Shown one piece after another: positions 1-8,055 of a DNA stretch of 64,000 bases (position 1 is its first letter; each line of letters opens with the position of its first letter). This stretch comes from Trichlorobacter thiogenes. GTDB taxonomy: Bacteria > Desulfobacterota > Desulfuromonadia > Geobacterales > Pseudopelobacteraceae. The notes under the pieces are model-generated. The model had not been told where the DNA came from and searched no databases. It saw only the letters and a list, made by a program, of their open reading frames with translations. The translations under genes and the position numbers were made by a program. The stretch lies in contig NZ_FUWR01000003.1 in NCBI RefSeq assembly GCF_900167465.1, forward strand, positions 1-64,000, written 5' to 3'.

Positions 1-236
1 CCTATCACCATCGAAACACTGTACTTCGGTGGAATACTCAACACCAGATGGATGTGGTCAGGCATGGCATGACCCTCGATAAGTTCAACTTCCTTCTGCC
101 GACATAACTGACGGATGATTTTGCCAACTTCTCCTCGAAGCCTGCCGTAAAGAACCTTCTTACGGTATTTCGGCACGATCACAACATGATATTTGCACTC
201 CCATTTTACATGGGCTAAACTTTGCCACTCTCGCAT
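1..236 (-). CDS. tnpA: IS200/IS605-family TnpA transposase, 5' part only
   Basis: The first 78 codons can be read on the minus strand from ATG at 236; the gene then runs off the left edge. The protein begins MREWQSLAHVKWECKYHVV and contains PDHIHLV, the H-x-H (HUH) metal-binding motif of Y1 single-strand DNA transposases of IS200/IS605 elements. The catalytic tyrosine lies outside the window. A strong ribosome site (AGGAGG) lies 7 bases before the ATG. The open frame and clean motif suggest the 5' part is intact; activity cannot be judged. The element's end lies upstream of the start, toward base 340. Confidence 0.88.
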   Translation of the reverse strand, partial: MREWQSLAHVKWECKYHVVIVPKYRKKVLYGRLRGEVGKIIRQLCRQKEVELIEGHAMPDHIHLVLSIPPKYSVSMVI

Positions 237-316
237 GGCAGTTCCTCCTGTTGATTGCCTTTAGGGGCTTTCCTCAGGAGGAACTATCGCTGGAACGGCA
301 GAGCCTTTTCAAGTCT

Positions 317-333
317 CACCGGCAGAGCCGGTG
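317..333. repeat. IS200/IS605 end hairpin
   Basis: A perfect 7-bp stem with a 3-base loop (CACCGGC-AGA-GCCGGTG) lies 80 bases upstream of the tnpA start. Subterminal imperfect or perfect hairpins are the recognition structures of TnpA in this family, so this probably marks the left end of the element. The element boundary is not defined; it may fall near 340. From there to 483 I see only AT-rich leader with no gene. Confidence 0.6.
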
Positions 334-483
334 GTTTACTGAAAACCTTCAATTAAAAACCTTAGAACAGGTTTAAAACCAACCCGCAGGATGTTTTGAA
401 CATTTTTTATCTGCCTGTTTTTCTTTTATCTCTCTGAGATCTTTTGCGGCAATTTGCTATTTTCGCTTGAAAGGAATCAATCC

Positions 484-1119
484 ATGCCATCGGTCTATGA
501 CCTGAAACCCAAATTCCAGAACCTGCTCCGTCCGTTGGTCAAGCTGCTGGCCCGCATCGGCGTCACCGCCAACATGGTCACCCTGGCTGCCATGCTGGGC
601 TCTATCGCCTATGGCATCTGGATCTACCAACCCTTTGCCACCCACGGCCCCAACCCGTATCCGTTCCTGTTTCTAGGGCTGTTCCTGTTTATCCGTATGG
701 CCTTGAATGCCATTGACGGCATGCTGGCCCGTGAACATCACCAGCAATCCTTGTTCGGGGCCTACCTGAATGAGGTGGGTGATGTGGTTTCCGATGCTGC
801 CCTCTACCTGCCTTTTCTGGATCTGATGGGGCATGGGATGGGCTGGGTGCTGATGATCGGCCTCTGCTGCCTGACCGAGTTTGTGGGGCTGCAGGGCAAG
901 ACCATTGGTGCTTCCCGCCGTTACGATGGCCCCTTTGGCAAGAGCGACCGGGCAGTCTTCTTTGGCGCACTGGGCCTTTTTACTGCCTGGGCGGTATTTG
1001 AAAACAAGCAGCAACTGCACGGCATTGTCATGAACTGGGCGATGCTGATCGCCAGCCTGCTGGCACTGATCACCATCATCAACCGGGTGCGCCGAGGAAT
1101 TCAGGAGGCACGGTCATGA
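484..1119 (+). CDS. ynbA: YnbA-like CDP-alcohol phosphatidyltransferase
   Basis: An integral membrane enzyme expected to swap CMP of a CDP-linked lipid for an alcohol. The 211-residue protein closely recalls E. coli YnbA (FIRMALNAIDGMLARE, then LNEVGDVVSDAALYLPF, and GPFGKSDRA). In the family motif D-x2-D-G-x2-A-R-x8-G-x3-D-x3-D the first and third aspartates are asparagine (N-A-I-D-G and G-A-Y-L-N). From memory, YnbA carries the same changes, so this appears to be a subfamily trait. I chose ATG 484 over 454 because AAAGGA precedes it and the YnbA resemblance starts there. The frame overlaps the next gene by 4 bp. The lipid product is unknown. Confidence 0.82.
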   Translation: MPSVYDLKPKFQNLLRPLVKLLARIGVTANMVTLAAMLGSIAYGIWIYQPFATHGPNPYPFLFLGLFLFIRMALNAIDGMLAREHHQQSLFGAYLNEVGDVVSDAALYLPFLDLMGHGMGWVLMIGLCCLTEFVGLQGKTIGASRRYDGPFGKSDRAVFFGALGLFTAWAVFENKQQLHGIVMNWAMLIASLLALITIINRVRRGIQEARS

Positions 1120-2051
1120 ACCTGCACCAGTGGATTGCCGGCTCCAGCTATAACACCCTGCCCCACGGTTTTCTGGTGCTGGGGCTGATGATTGGCGGCG
1201 CAGTGGTCGGTATGCTGGCTGGCCTGATGCTGAAGAGTAACGAGGTACTGATCCGCTCCCGCACCTGGCTGTTGATCATCGCCCTGTTCAGCCTGGGCAC
1301 CTGGCGACCCGGCTTTGCCCCCTGGCTGTTCGGCTTTATCAGTTTTCTGGCCCTGCGTGAGTTCATCACCCTGCTGGAGACCCGCCCGGCTGATCGAGGC
1401 GCCCTGTTCTGGCTGTTTCCTGCCATTATCATCCAATACTTCTGGGTGGGAATGCAGTGGTACGGCATGTTCATCATCTTTATCCCAGTCTGGCTGTTCC
1501 TGTTCATTCCGCTTAGGCTGGTGATTGCCGAAGAAACAGAAGGTTTTATCCGTTCTGCCGGGGTGATCAACTGGGTGGCGATGATGACCATCTTTTCCTT
1601 AAGCCATGTTGCCTATCTGATGCAACTGCCGGTGGTTGACGTAGGGCATGGCCTGGGCTATGTGCTATCGCTGGTGATCATGACCGCCCTGAATGATGTC
1701 TTTCAATTTATCTGGGGCAAACTGCTGGGTGGACCAAAGATCATCCCCAAAGTTAGCCCCGGCAAGACCTGGTCCGGCTTTCTGGGGGGAATGGGAACCA
1801 GCGCATTGTTGGCGGCCTTCCTGCTGCCGCTGCTTACCCCTTACAGCCATCTGGCCGGTGCCGGAGTCGGCGCACTGCTGGCCTGCTGCGGATTTATTGG
1901 CGATGTGGTGGAATCAGCAGTCAAGCGGGATATCGGTGTCAAAGATTCCGGCACCAGCCTGCCGGGACATGGCGGCATACTTGACCGGGTGGACAGCCTG
2001 ACCTACACTGCGCCGGTGTTTTTTCATCTGACCTGGTATCTGTTTCATTGA
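1116..2051 (+). CDS. ynbB: YnbB-like phosphatidate cytidylyltransferase (CdsA family)
   Basis: A CdsA-family membrane protein of 311 residues with about eight hydrophobic segments. The C-terminal signature of CDP-diglyceride synthases is present (SAVKRDIGVKDSGTSLPGHG followed by GILDRVDS), as is the upstream SPGKTWSGFLGG motif. It would activate phosphatidate with CTP to give CDP-diacylglycerol. Its start overlaps the ynbA-like stop (ATGA), so the two are translationally coupled and probably act in series: YnbB makes the CDP-lipid and YnbA uses it. This pairing matches the ynbAB pair of enterobacteria, whose final lipid is not established. Confidence 0.85.
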   Translation: MNLHQWIAGSSYNTLPHGFLVLGLMIGGAVVGMLAGLMLKSNEVLIRSRTWLLIIALFSLGTWRPGFAPWLFGFISFLALREFITLLETRPADRGALFWLFPAIIIQYFWVGMQWYGMFIIFIPVWLFLFIPLRLVIAEETEGFIRSAGVINWVAMMTIFSLSHVAYLMQLPVVDVGHGLGYVLSLVIMTALNDVFQFIWGKLLGGPKIIPKVSPGKTWSGFLGGMGTSALLAAFLLPLLTPYSHLAGAGVGALLACCGFIGDVVESAVKRDIGVKDSGTSLPGHGGILDRVDSLTYTAPVFFHLTWYLFH

Positions 2052-2077
2052 GGTCAACTTCAACTCAAGGCGAAATG

Positions 2078-2160
2078 CACCCCCCCTAACCCCTCCTGAA
2101 TCAGGAGGGGGATTTGCTCTTGTACTCCCCTCCTTAGACAAGGAGGGGGCGGGGGTGGTT
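2078..2160. repeat. Intergenic inverted repeat, CCCCTCC/GGAGGGG family
   Basis: Two hairpins are nested in an outer inverted repeat: CCCCTCCTGA/TCAGGAGGGG (2090-2110) and CCCCTCCTT/AAGGAGGGG (2127-2148). Runs of C at 2079-2093 face G runs at 2143-2158. The same sequence family recurs at 53403-53445. The repeat reaches to within 13 bases of the next gene's start. Confidence 0.75.
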
Positions 2161-2172
2161 AAAAAGGCATCC

Positions 2173-2829
2173 ATGGAAATGAGAAGCATGATATCCAAAC
2201 ACCTCATAATCTACGTTCTCAGCGCTGTCAGCCTTCTCTTCAGCAGCAACGCCCATGCCTACTGTTTTGAAGAGGCCGGGCAGCTGTACGGTATCAACCC
2301 GATGGTGCTGCGCTCCATTGCCGGGGTGGAATCGGGCAACAAGCCGGATGCCGTGGGTAAGAACACCAATGGCAGTTATGATGTGGGCCTGATGCAGATC
2401 AACACCATCTGGAAAAGCACCCTGGGGCAGGAACGCTGGAAGCATCTGGGGGATGCCTGCTACAACACCAAAACCGGGGCCTGGATTCTGGCAGCCTGCA
2501 TCAGCAAGTACGGCTACAACTGGCGGGCGGTTGGCTGCTACAACAGCCAGACACCGGAAAAGAGTGAGATCTACGCCAAGAAGGTCTTTGAAAAGCTGGA
2601 GCGGCTGAAAAACGGCAAGGAACCGCAACCTCTGGATAGCAAGGTTGAAGCGGCAATTGAGGCCCATATTTTGGAACTGGCGGCTGCGACACAGGAAGGA
2701 CGCAAGGTACCCAAGAAGAAAGTGCTGAAGTTTGTCCCCTATACGCGGCTACCCAAAGCAAAACTGCATCAACCACCGCCAGCACCTGCAGGTGAGCCGT
2801 CTGCACCGGTTCCGGTACCGTGGCAATGA
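2173..2829 (+). CDS. Small periplasmic lytic transglycosylase (SLT domain)
   Basis: A 218-residue protein with a signal peptide (about 1-30, ending SNAHA), then a lysozyme-like SLT domain. YCFEEAGQLYGINP is followed by VESG, holding the catalytic Glu, then GLMQIN, and an AWILAACISKYG-like helix. The fold resembles the IagB/TrbN group that cleaves peptidoglycan locally to let machines through. The C-terminal third (about 150-218) is Lys/Pro-rich and not conserved in my view. Start choice is uncertain between ATG 2173, 2179 and 2188; none has a strong ribosome site. It overlaps the following acyltransferase by 4 bp, so it is cotranscribed with lipid genes. Confidence 0.8.
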   Translation: MEMRSMISKHLIIYVLSAVSLLFSSNAHAYCFEEAGQLYGINPMVLRSIAGVESGNKPDAVGKNTNGSYDVGLMQINTIWKSTLGQERWKHLGDACYNTKTGAWILAACISKYGYNWRAVGCYNSQTPEKSEIYAKKVFEKLERLKNGKEPQPLDSKVEAAIEAHILELAAATQEGRKVPKKKVLKFVPYTRLPKAKLHQPPPAPAGEPSAPVPVPWQ

Positions 2830-3464
2830 AACGTCTGATCAGGATCATCTTTCTGGCCTGTTGTGTGCGACCGCTGGTGTCACTGTTGCTGGGACGCTGC
2901 ATCAAGGGGCGCGAGCATCTGCCGGTCAGTGGCCCGGCCATTATTGCAGCCAACCACAACAGCCATCTGGATATCCTCTACCTGATCGCCCTGATGCCGC
3001 TGAAGGCGCTGGCGCTGCTGCGGCCGGTGGCAGCAGCCGACTACTTCTGCAGCACGCCGATTACTTCATGGCTTTCCAGCACTTTCCTGGGGATTATTCC
3101 CCTGGAACGAAAACGGAGCAGCTTCCATGCTGATCCGCTGGCCGGGCCTGCAGCAGCGCTGGAGCAAGGTGAGATTGTGATCATCTTTCCTGAGGGGAGC
3201 CGGGGTAAACCAGAGGAGTTGGGCCAGATAAAGCCGGGGGTGGCCCATCTGGCAAAGCGGTTTCCCGCAGTGCCGGTGGTGCCGATCTTTATGCGTAACC
3301 TAGGCAAAAGCCTGCCACGGGGCAGCTTTGTACTGGTACCGTTTTGCGGCAAGGCAGCGGTTGCTGAACCGCGCTGTTTCAGCGGTGACACCAAGCTATT
3401 TACGGCTGAACTGGCAGCAACCATGCAGCAGTTGGAAGATCAGGTTGATGCTGCCTCTTCCTGA
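2826..3464 (+). CDS. 1-acyl-sn-glycerol-3-phosphate acyltransferase family (PlsC-like)
   Basis: A 212-residue acyltransferase. NHNSHLD carries the HX4D catalytic motif at about residue 43, PLERKR resembles block II, and FPEGSRG is the substrate-binding block III. An N-terminal hydrophobic stretch (LIRIIFLACCVRPLVSLLLG) anchors it to the inner membrane. The ATG overlaps the stop of the transglycosylase gene (ATGA). The position after CDP-lipid genes suggests that the operon remodels or makes a particular phospholipid. Its last 25 bases overlap the 3' end of the convergent regulator gene. Confidence 0.85.
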   Translation: MKRLIRIIFLACCVRPLVSLLLGRCIKGREHLPVSGPAIIAANHNSHLDILYLIALMPLKALALLRPVAAADYFCSTPITSWLSSTFLGIIPLERKRSSFHADPLAGPAAALEQGEIVIIFPEGSRGKPEELGQIKPGVAHLAKRFPAVPVVPIFMRNLGKSLPRGSFVLVPFCGKAAVAEPRCFSGDTKLFTAELAATMQQLEDQVDAASS

Positions 3465-4939
3465 GTTTCAGCCATGACATACTTCTTCACTGTTCTACGA
3501 TCCAGCCCGGTGCGCCGGGCCACCTCTTCATAGCTACCCAGGCGCTGGTACAACAGGCCACAGTAGCCTGCCAGCAGCCCCCGCGCATCCAGACTGCCCT
3601 GGCTGACACCGGCCACCAGCGCATCCTGCAGACCTCCGCCGCCAACAACCAGACGATCCCCTTCATAGCGACGGGTCAGCAACATCCTGCGCACCGCCTG
3701 CTCAAGTTCACGCACATTGCCGGGCCAGGCATAGTGCGGCCCCAGCGTGATGCGTAAGCCTTCACTGATCTCTGCGGCCATGGCGCTGCATTCATGTCCC
3801 AGCATCCGCTGCAGGATGTTTTTAACCAGGGCCGGTAGCTCGGAGGATTCTTCCTGCACCCGCTGCCTAAGCGGCGGCACAATGATCTGATCTGAACAGA
3901 GCCGGTAATAAAAATCATCCCGAAACTGCCCTTCCCGCCGCAGTTCATCCAGCGGGCGGTTGGTGGCAGCGATCACCCGACCATTAAAACGCAGCCGGTC
4001 ATGGCTGCCCACCGGCGCAAAGGTCCGTTCCTGCAGCACCTGCAACAGCTTGATCTGCACCGGTATTGAGACATCGCCGATCTCATCCAGAAAAATAGAA
4101 CCGTGGGCAGAGCAGCGGGTAAACACCCCTTCATGGTTATCAATGGCGCCGGTAAAGGCCCCTTTCCGATGGCCGAACAGCTCTGACTCCAGCAGCGATT
4201 CCGGGTACTGGGACAGGTTGCGGCTGATAAAGGTACGGGTAAAACTGTCCTTGAAACAGCCGGTTTTGTCATCAAACGGGATAAAGCCGGAGCGCCCGAT
4301 GGCAGCAGCGGCGGCCCCCTTGCCGGTACCGGTTTCACCCAGCAGCAGGGTGGAGAAATCCTCCATCCGATCCCAGAGCCGCTGATCATACAGATTGATA
4401 TCGCAGGTAAAGATGTTGTTCCAGAGCTGCAGCCGCAGGGTATGCATGGAGGGAGACAGCCCCACCAGGGCGGTGTCGATAAAATAAAAGGCCCGGCGGA
4501 TCTGGTAGAAGATCTCCAGGTAGCGCAGGCAGTCCGGCCTGCTGTAGCCCAGACGTTCCAGCTGATCCAGCACTTCACCAGCAAACGGCACCTTGATCGG
4601 CCGGTCGCCAGCCCGCTGCTGGTCAAGGATAAAGGCATCAAAGGGGGCGCGGTAACGGTGGTAGATATCAAACTGGAAGGCGGTCTGCAGCAGGCTGCGA
4701 TCTTCGCCACGATACAGCACCGGATCACCCTTGCCACTGCGGCGCAGACCTTCAAGCCGAGCCGTGACCCGGTCCACCACCAGATCAATCAGCTCATCCC
4801 GCGAGCAGCGCAGGTCATCACCAATAATCTGGCGGTCAAGGGCCTCCCGTTCCGGGCTGAACGGATTGGCAAAGGCGGCCAGGGCCACCGCACGGAAGAA
4901 ATCTCGGTCCACAGCTGTCAGGGTCAGGGGCTTGTTCAT
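3440..4939 (-). CDS. Sigma-54-dependent transcriptional activator, novel N-terminal domain
   Basis: A 499-residue bacterial enhancer-binding protein. Residues 1-190 form a domain I do not recognise: no response-regulator, PAS, GAF or CARF hallmarks are evident. The AAA+ domain has Walker A GETGTGKG (201-208), GAFTGA (260-265), Walker B IFLDEIGD, and the WPGNVRELEQA helix. The C-terminus carries a Fis-type helix-turn-helix (EEVARRTGLDRRTVKKYV). I chose ATG 4939 because the upstream extension is a hydrophobic out-of-family stretch. It faces the 5110-9627 operon, whose upstream region carries a sigma-54-like promoter and a dyad, so it probably controls that operon and itself. What it senses is unknown. 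Confidence 0.85.
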   Translation of the reverse strand: MNKPLTLTAVDRDFFRAVALAAFANPFSPEREALDRQIIGDDLRCSRDELIDLVVDRVTARLEGLRRSGKGDPVLYRGEDRSLLQTAFQFDIYHRYRAPFDAFILDQQRAGDRPIKVPFAGEVLDQLERLGYSRPDCLRYLEIFYQIRRAFYFIDTALVGLSPSMHTLRLQLWNNIFTCDINLYDQRLWDRMEDFSTLLLGETGTGKGAAAAAIGRSGFIPFDDKTGCFKDSFTRTFISRNLSQYPESLLESELFGHRKGAFTGAIDNHEGVFTRCSAHGSIFLDEIGDVSIPVQIKLLQVLQERTFAPVGSHDRLRFNGRVIAATNRPLDELRREGQFRDDFYYRLCSDQIIVPPLRQRVQEESSELPALVKNILQRMLGHECSAMAAEISEGLRITLGPHYAWPGNVRELEQAVRRMLLTRRYEGDRLVVGGGGLQDALVAGVSQGSLDARGLLAGYCGLLYQRLGSYEEVARRTGLDRRTVKKYVMAETQEEAAST

Positions 4940-4947
4940 GCACAGAA

Positions 4948-4964
4948 TGTACAGAGCCAGTACA
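4948..4964. promoter_or_regulatory. Candidate activator-binding dyad TGTAC-N7-GTACA
   Basis: A perfect 5+5 dyad lies 9 bases upstream of the activator's ATG and about 95 bp upstream of the sigma-54-like promoter at 5049. This is the usual distance for an enhancer site of such an activator, and it would also allow autoregulation. Inference only; one copy was seen. Confidence 0.4.
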
Positions 4965-5048
4965 ATCCATGTCAATACATTTGATTGCACTAACAACTTT
5001 CACCAACACAAACAGCTTATATTATTAGCAAATCAAATTATATCCAGC

Positions 5049-5064
5049 TTGGCACAATCCCTGT
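5049..5064 (+). promoter_or_regulatory. Sigma-54-like promoter for the DUF2339 operon
   Basis: TTGGCAC at 5049-5055 is a perfect -24 element, followed by a -12 element CTGT at 5061-5064 in place of TTGC. GG-to-G spacing is correct. It lies 46 bases before the first gene of the operon and next to a sigma-54 activator gene. The -12 mismatch lowers confidence. Confidence 0.42.
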
Positions 5065-5109
5065 AATTGGTTTTAGCAAAGCAGAAACGAACGCAGCAGG
5101 GAGGAAGTC

Positions 5110-5310
5110 ATGAAAAGCATCAATAAACGGATCTTTACCATCGTCCCGATTATCGCCTTTGCACTGACCATCGTGATCTCAAACGGTATTTTCCGCACCA
5201 TTGAGCATCGTCGCGCTGCAACAACAGGCCAGTCCCAGCCTGCTGATGAAACACTTAACGGCAGTTACAGCAACCTGATCAACACCTTTAACTCCAGCTC
5301 CACGAGGTAG
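5110..5310 (+). CDS. Small single-span membrane protein, unknown
   Basis: A 66-residue protein with one hydrophobic segment (about residues 9-28, FTIVPIIAFALTIVISNGIF) followed by a polar Ser/Thr/Asn-rich tail. I do not recognise a family. AGGGAGGAAGTC before the ATG is a strong ribosome site. It is the first gene of a run with a DUF2339 protein (3 bases later) and a YiiX-like hydrolase. The tight spacing argues that it is a real gene rather than leader sequence. Confidence 0.7.
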   Translation: MKSINKRIFTIVPIIAFALTIVISNGIFRTIEHRRAATTGQSQPADETLNGSYSNLINTFNSSSTR

Positions 5311-5313
5311 GCC

Positions 5314-8025
5314 ATGACACTCTTAAGTATCTGCATCGGTATCATTGCAGGCGGTATGCTGTTTCAGTTCCCCGGCGCAGTTTCAGGTGGGATCATCGGC
5401 TGGTTCTATTCCAGCCTGCAGCTGCTGCACAGCCGCCAGAACAAGCAGCAACAGGAGCTGGAGTGGCTGAGATCACGGTTGTCCACACATCTGCGGGGTG
5501 AACCTGAGCAAACAACGCCTGAGCCGGATCAGGCACCCAAGCCGGAACCTGCAGCCATGGTCACCCCAGTTCCGCTGGCGCGGCCAATGCCGACCCAACC
5601 GGCCTGGCAGCAGGAACAGGCAGCACCCAAAACCACCGTGGCCGCAACCGCTAAAAGCGAGCCTGCCTATACCTTCAGATACACCCCCGTGCCGGAAACC
5701 CTAGCCGAACCATCAGCGTTGGAAAACATTTTGAAGGCCATCTTTAACGGTGAAAACCTGCTGGTAAAACTGGGGGTATTGATCCTGTTTTGCGGCATCG
5801 CCTTTCTGGTCAAGTATGCAGCACAGCGTGGTATGTTTCCTCTTGAGTTGCGCCTGATGAGCGCTGCTGCCGGAGGCGTGGCCTTGCTGGCAACCGGCTG
5901 GAAGCTGCGCACCAAGCGGGCCGAGTATGCCCTGGCCCTGCAGGGTGGCGGCATCGGCATCCTCTATCTAGTCAGTTACGGGGCCTTCAGACTGTACGGG
6001 CTGATCCCTGCACTGCCTTCCTTCGGGTTGCTGGTGGCTATCTCCGGCCTGTGTGCTGCACTGGCACTGCTGCAAGAATCACGCACCATGGCACTGTTCG
6101 GTATTATCGGCGGCTTTGCGGCGCCGTTTCTGGCTTCGGTGGGAATCGGCGATCCGGCTTTGCTGTTCGGCTACTACACCGTGCTCAATCTTGTTGTGAT
6201 CGGCATCGCCTGGTTCCGTTCATGGCGTTCCCTCAACCTGACCGGTTTCATTGCCACCTTCCTGCTGAGTGGAATCTGGGGGACACATTACTACAAACCT
6301 GCCTATTTCAGTTCGGTTGAGCCGTTCCTGATCCTGTTCTTTCTGATCTACCTGGGGGTTGCCCTGCTGTTTGCACTCAGGCAACCGCCCGAGCTGCGCG
6401 GCATGCCTGATGCAACCATCATATTCGGTACACCGCTGGCTGCCTTTGCTCTGCAATCAGCACTGGTCAGCGATTTTCGCTACGGCATGGCCTGGAGCAG
6501 CTTGGTTGCCGGACTCTGCTACCTTGCCTGCTGCCGCCTGCTCTGGAACCGGGGCCTACAATTGCGCCCGCTGGCTGAATCGTTTCTGGCACTGGCAGGC
6601 ATACTGCTCACCCTGACCATACCACTGGCCTTTGATGGCCGCTGGACCTCCGCTGCCTGGGCACTGGAAGGGGCAACCATGGTCTGGCTGGGTTTCAGGA
6701 CAGAACGTCAACTGGTACGGGGCAGTGGCTACCTGCTGCAGCTTTTGTCCGGTCTTGCCTTTGCCTTTGGCGTGGCCCACACCAGCGGAAGCATGCCGCT
6801 ACTGAACAGCTTCTATCTGGGCTGCCTGCTGATCAGCCTGTCCGGCCTGTACAGTGCCTTTCTGCTGCATCGCCATACGCATCAGAGTCAGGAATGGGAA
6901 CAACCGCTGGAGTACCTGCTGATCGCCTGGGGACTCTGCTGGTGGTCCGGCGGTGCCCTGCGTGAGCTGGAACAGACAGTGGACAAAGAGTTCTTGTATG
7001 GTGCGATCCTGCTGTGCGCTGCTCTCTCAGCCCTGCTGATCCGCTTCGTAGCACGCAAGCTACAGTGGCAGAACTTTGGCTGGACCAGCCTGATTTTGCT
7101 AGCGCTGATGCCTGCAGCCGCAGTGGCTTGGTTCCCTGCTCATCCCCTGGCCCATGGCGGCTGGTTTGCCTGGCCGATCGCCTTTAGCGCAAGCTGGTGG
7201 TTGCTGTATTCCCATGACCAATTGCTGCCTGCCACGCTTAAACCATATCCCCATGCCCTGCTGGTCTGGCTGTTGGCACTGCTGGGCACCCTTGAGCTGG
7301 GTTGGCAGGTATCCTTTGCCATGCTGCAGCAGGGTAGCTGGCAGGAGATCAGCCAGGTGTTAATGCCGATCAGCCTGCTTGGGCTGCTGCAGATCGGCAA
7401 CAAAACCAACGTTTGGCCTTTTAGACAGGAGCGGATTACCTATCAGGGGATCATCGCCCTGCCGTTTGCGGTCTGGTCTCTGGGCTGGGTGGTGATCAGC
7501 TCCCTTATCTGCAGTGGCGACAGCAGTCCGCTACCCTGGCTGCCACTATTGAATCAGTTTGACCTGACCATCCTGGCTGCCATTGCCGTGTCAGCACTCT
7601 GGCTCCGCAGCCTGTATGCAGAACCTGCATTTCAGGAACTGCTGCATGAGCTGCAGCCTACGATCACTGCCGTCTTCAGCGCCGTTTGCTTTATCTGGCT
7701 AAACGGCATGCTGGCCCGCAGCCTGTATTACTGGGGAGAGGTGCCGTTCACGGCCCACGGCATGCTGCACTCACCCCTGGCCCAGGCATCCTTTTCCATC
7801 TTCTGGAGCCTTTTGGCACTGCTTGCCACCCTGTATGCGGTCCGCCACGGCCATCGCCTGATCTGGATCTGCGGGGCATCGCTCCTGGGGGTTGTGGTTG
7901 CCAAGCTGTTTATGGTAGATCTTGCAGGTCACGGTACTGTGGCCAGGATCGTATCATTTGTTGCCGTGGGACTGTTGCTGCTGGTAATCGGCTGGTTTGC
8001 ACCAGTACCTCCGAAACAGGAATAG
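5314..8025 (+). CDS. DUF2339 polytopic membrane protein
   Basis: A 903-residue protein of the DUF2339 family. An N-terminal Gly-rich membrane hairpin (ICIGIIAGGMLFQFPGAVSG) is followed by a Gln/Pro/Ala-rich cytoplasmic linker (about 35-125). After that come some two dozen hydrophobic helices, beginning with the conserved NLLVKLGVLILFCGIAFLVK stretch. LQGGGIGILYL and GGFAAPFL are typical of the family. Its biochemical role is not known. It lies 3 bases after the small membrane protein and 30 bases before the YiiX-like gene, which suggests one envelope function under the divergent sigma-54 activator. Confidence 0.85.
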   Translation: MTLLSICIGIIAGGMLFQFPGAVSGGIIGWFYSSLQLLHSRQNKQQQELEWLRSRLSTHLRGEPEQTTPEPDQAPKPEPAAMVTPVPLARPMPTQPAWQQEQAAPKTTVAATAKSEPAYTFRYTPVPETLAEPSALENILKAIFNGENLLVKLGVLILFCGIAFLVKYAAQRGMFPLELRLMSAAAGGVALLATGWKLRTKRAEYALALQGGGIGILYLVSYGAFRLYGLIPALPSFGLLVAISGLCAALALLQESRTMALFGIIGGFAAPFLASVGIGDPALLFGYYTVLNLVVIGIAWFRSWRSLNLTGFIATFLLSGIWGTHYYKPAYFSSVEPFLILFFLIYLGVALLFALRQPPELRGMPDATIIFGTPLAAFALQSALVSDFRYGMAWSSLVAGLCYLACCRLLWNRGLQLRPLAESFLALAGILLTLTIPLAFDGRWTSAAWALEGATMVWLGFRTERQLVRGSGYLLQLLSGLAFAFGVAHTSGSMPLLNSFYLGCLLISLSGLYSAFLLHRHTHQSQEWEQPLEYLLIAWGLCWWSGGALRELEQTVDKEFLYGAILLCAALSALLIRFVARKLQWQNFGWTSLILLALMPAAAVAWFPAHPLAHGGWFAWPIAFSASWWLLYSHDQLLPATLKPYPHALLVWLLALLGTLELGWQVSFAMLQQGSWQEISQVLMPISLLGLLQIGNKTNVWPFRQERITYQGIIALPFAVWSLGWVVISSLICSGDSSPLPWLPLLNQFDLTILAAIAVSALWLRSLYAEPAFQELLHELQPTITAVFSAVCFIWLNGMLARSLYYWGEVPFTAHGMLHSPLAQASFSIFWSLLALLATLYAVRHGHRLIWICGASLLGVVVAKLFMVDLAGHGTVARIVSFVAVGLLLLVIGWFAPVPPKQE

Positions 8026-8055
8026 CCCCGATCATCCATCACAAGGGAGAAGATC

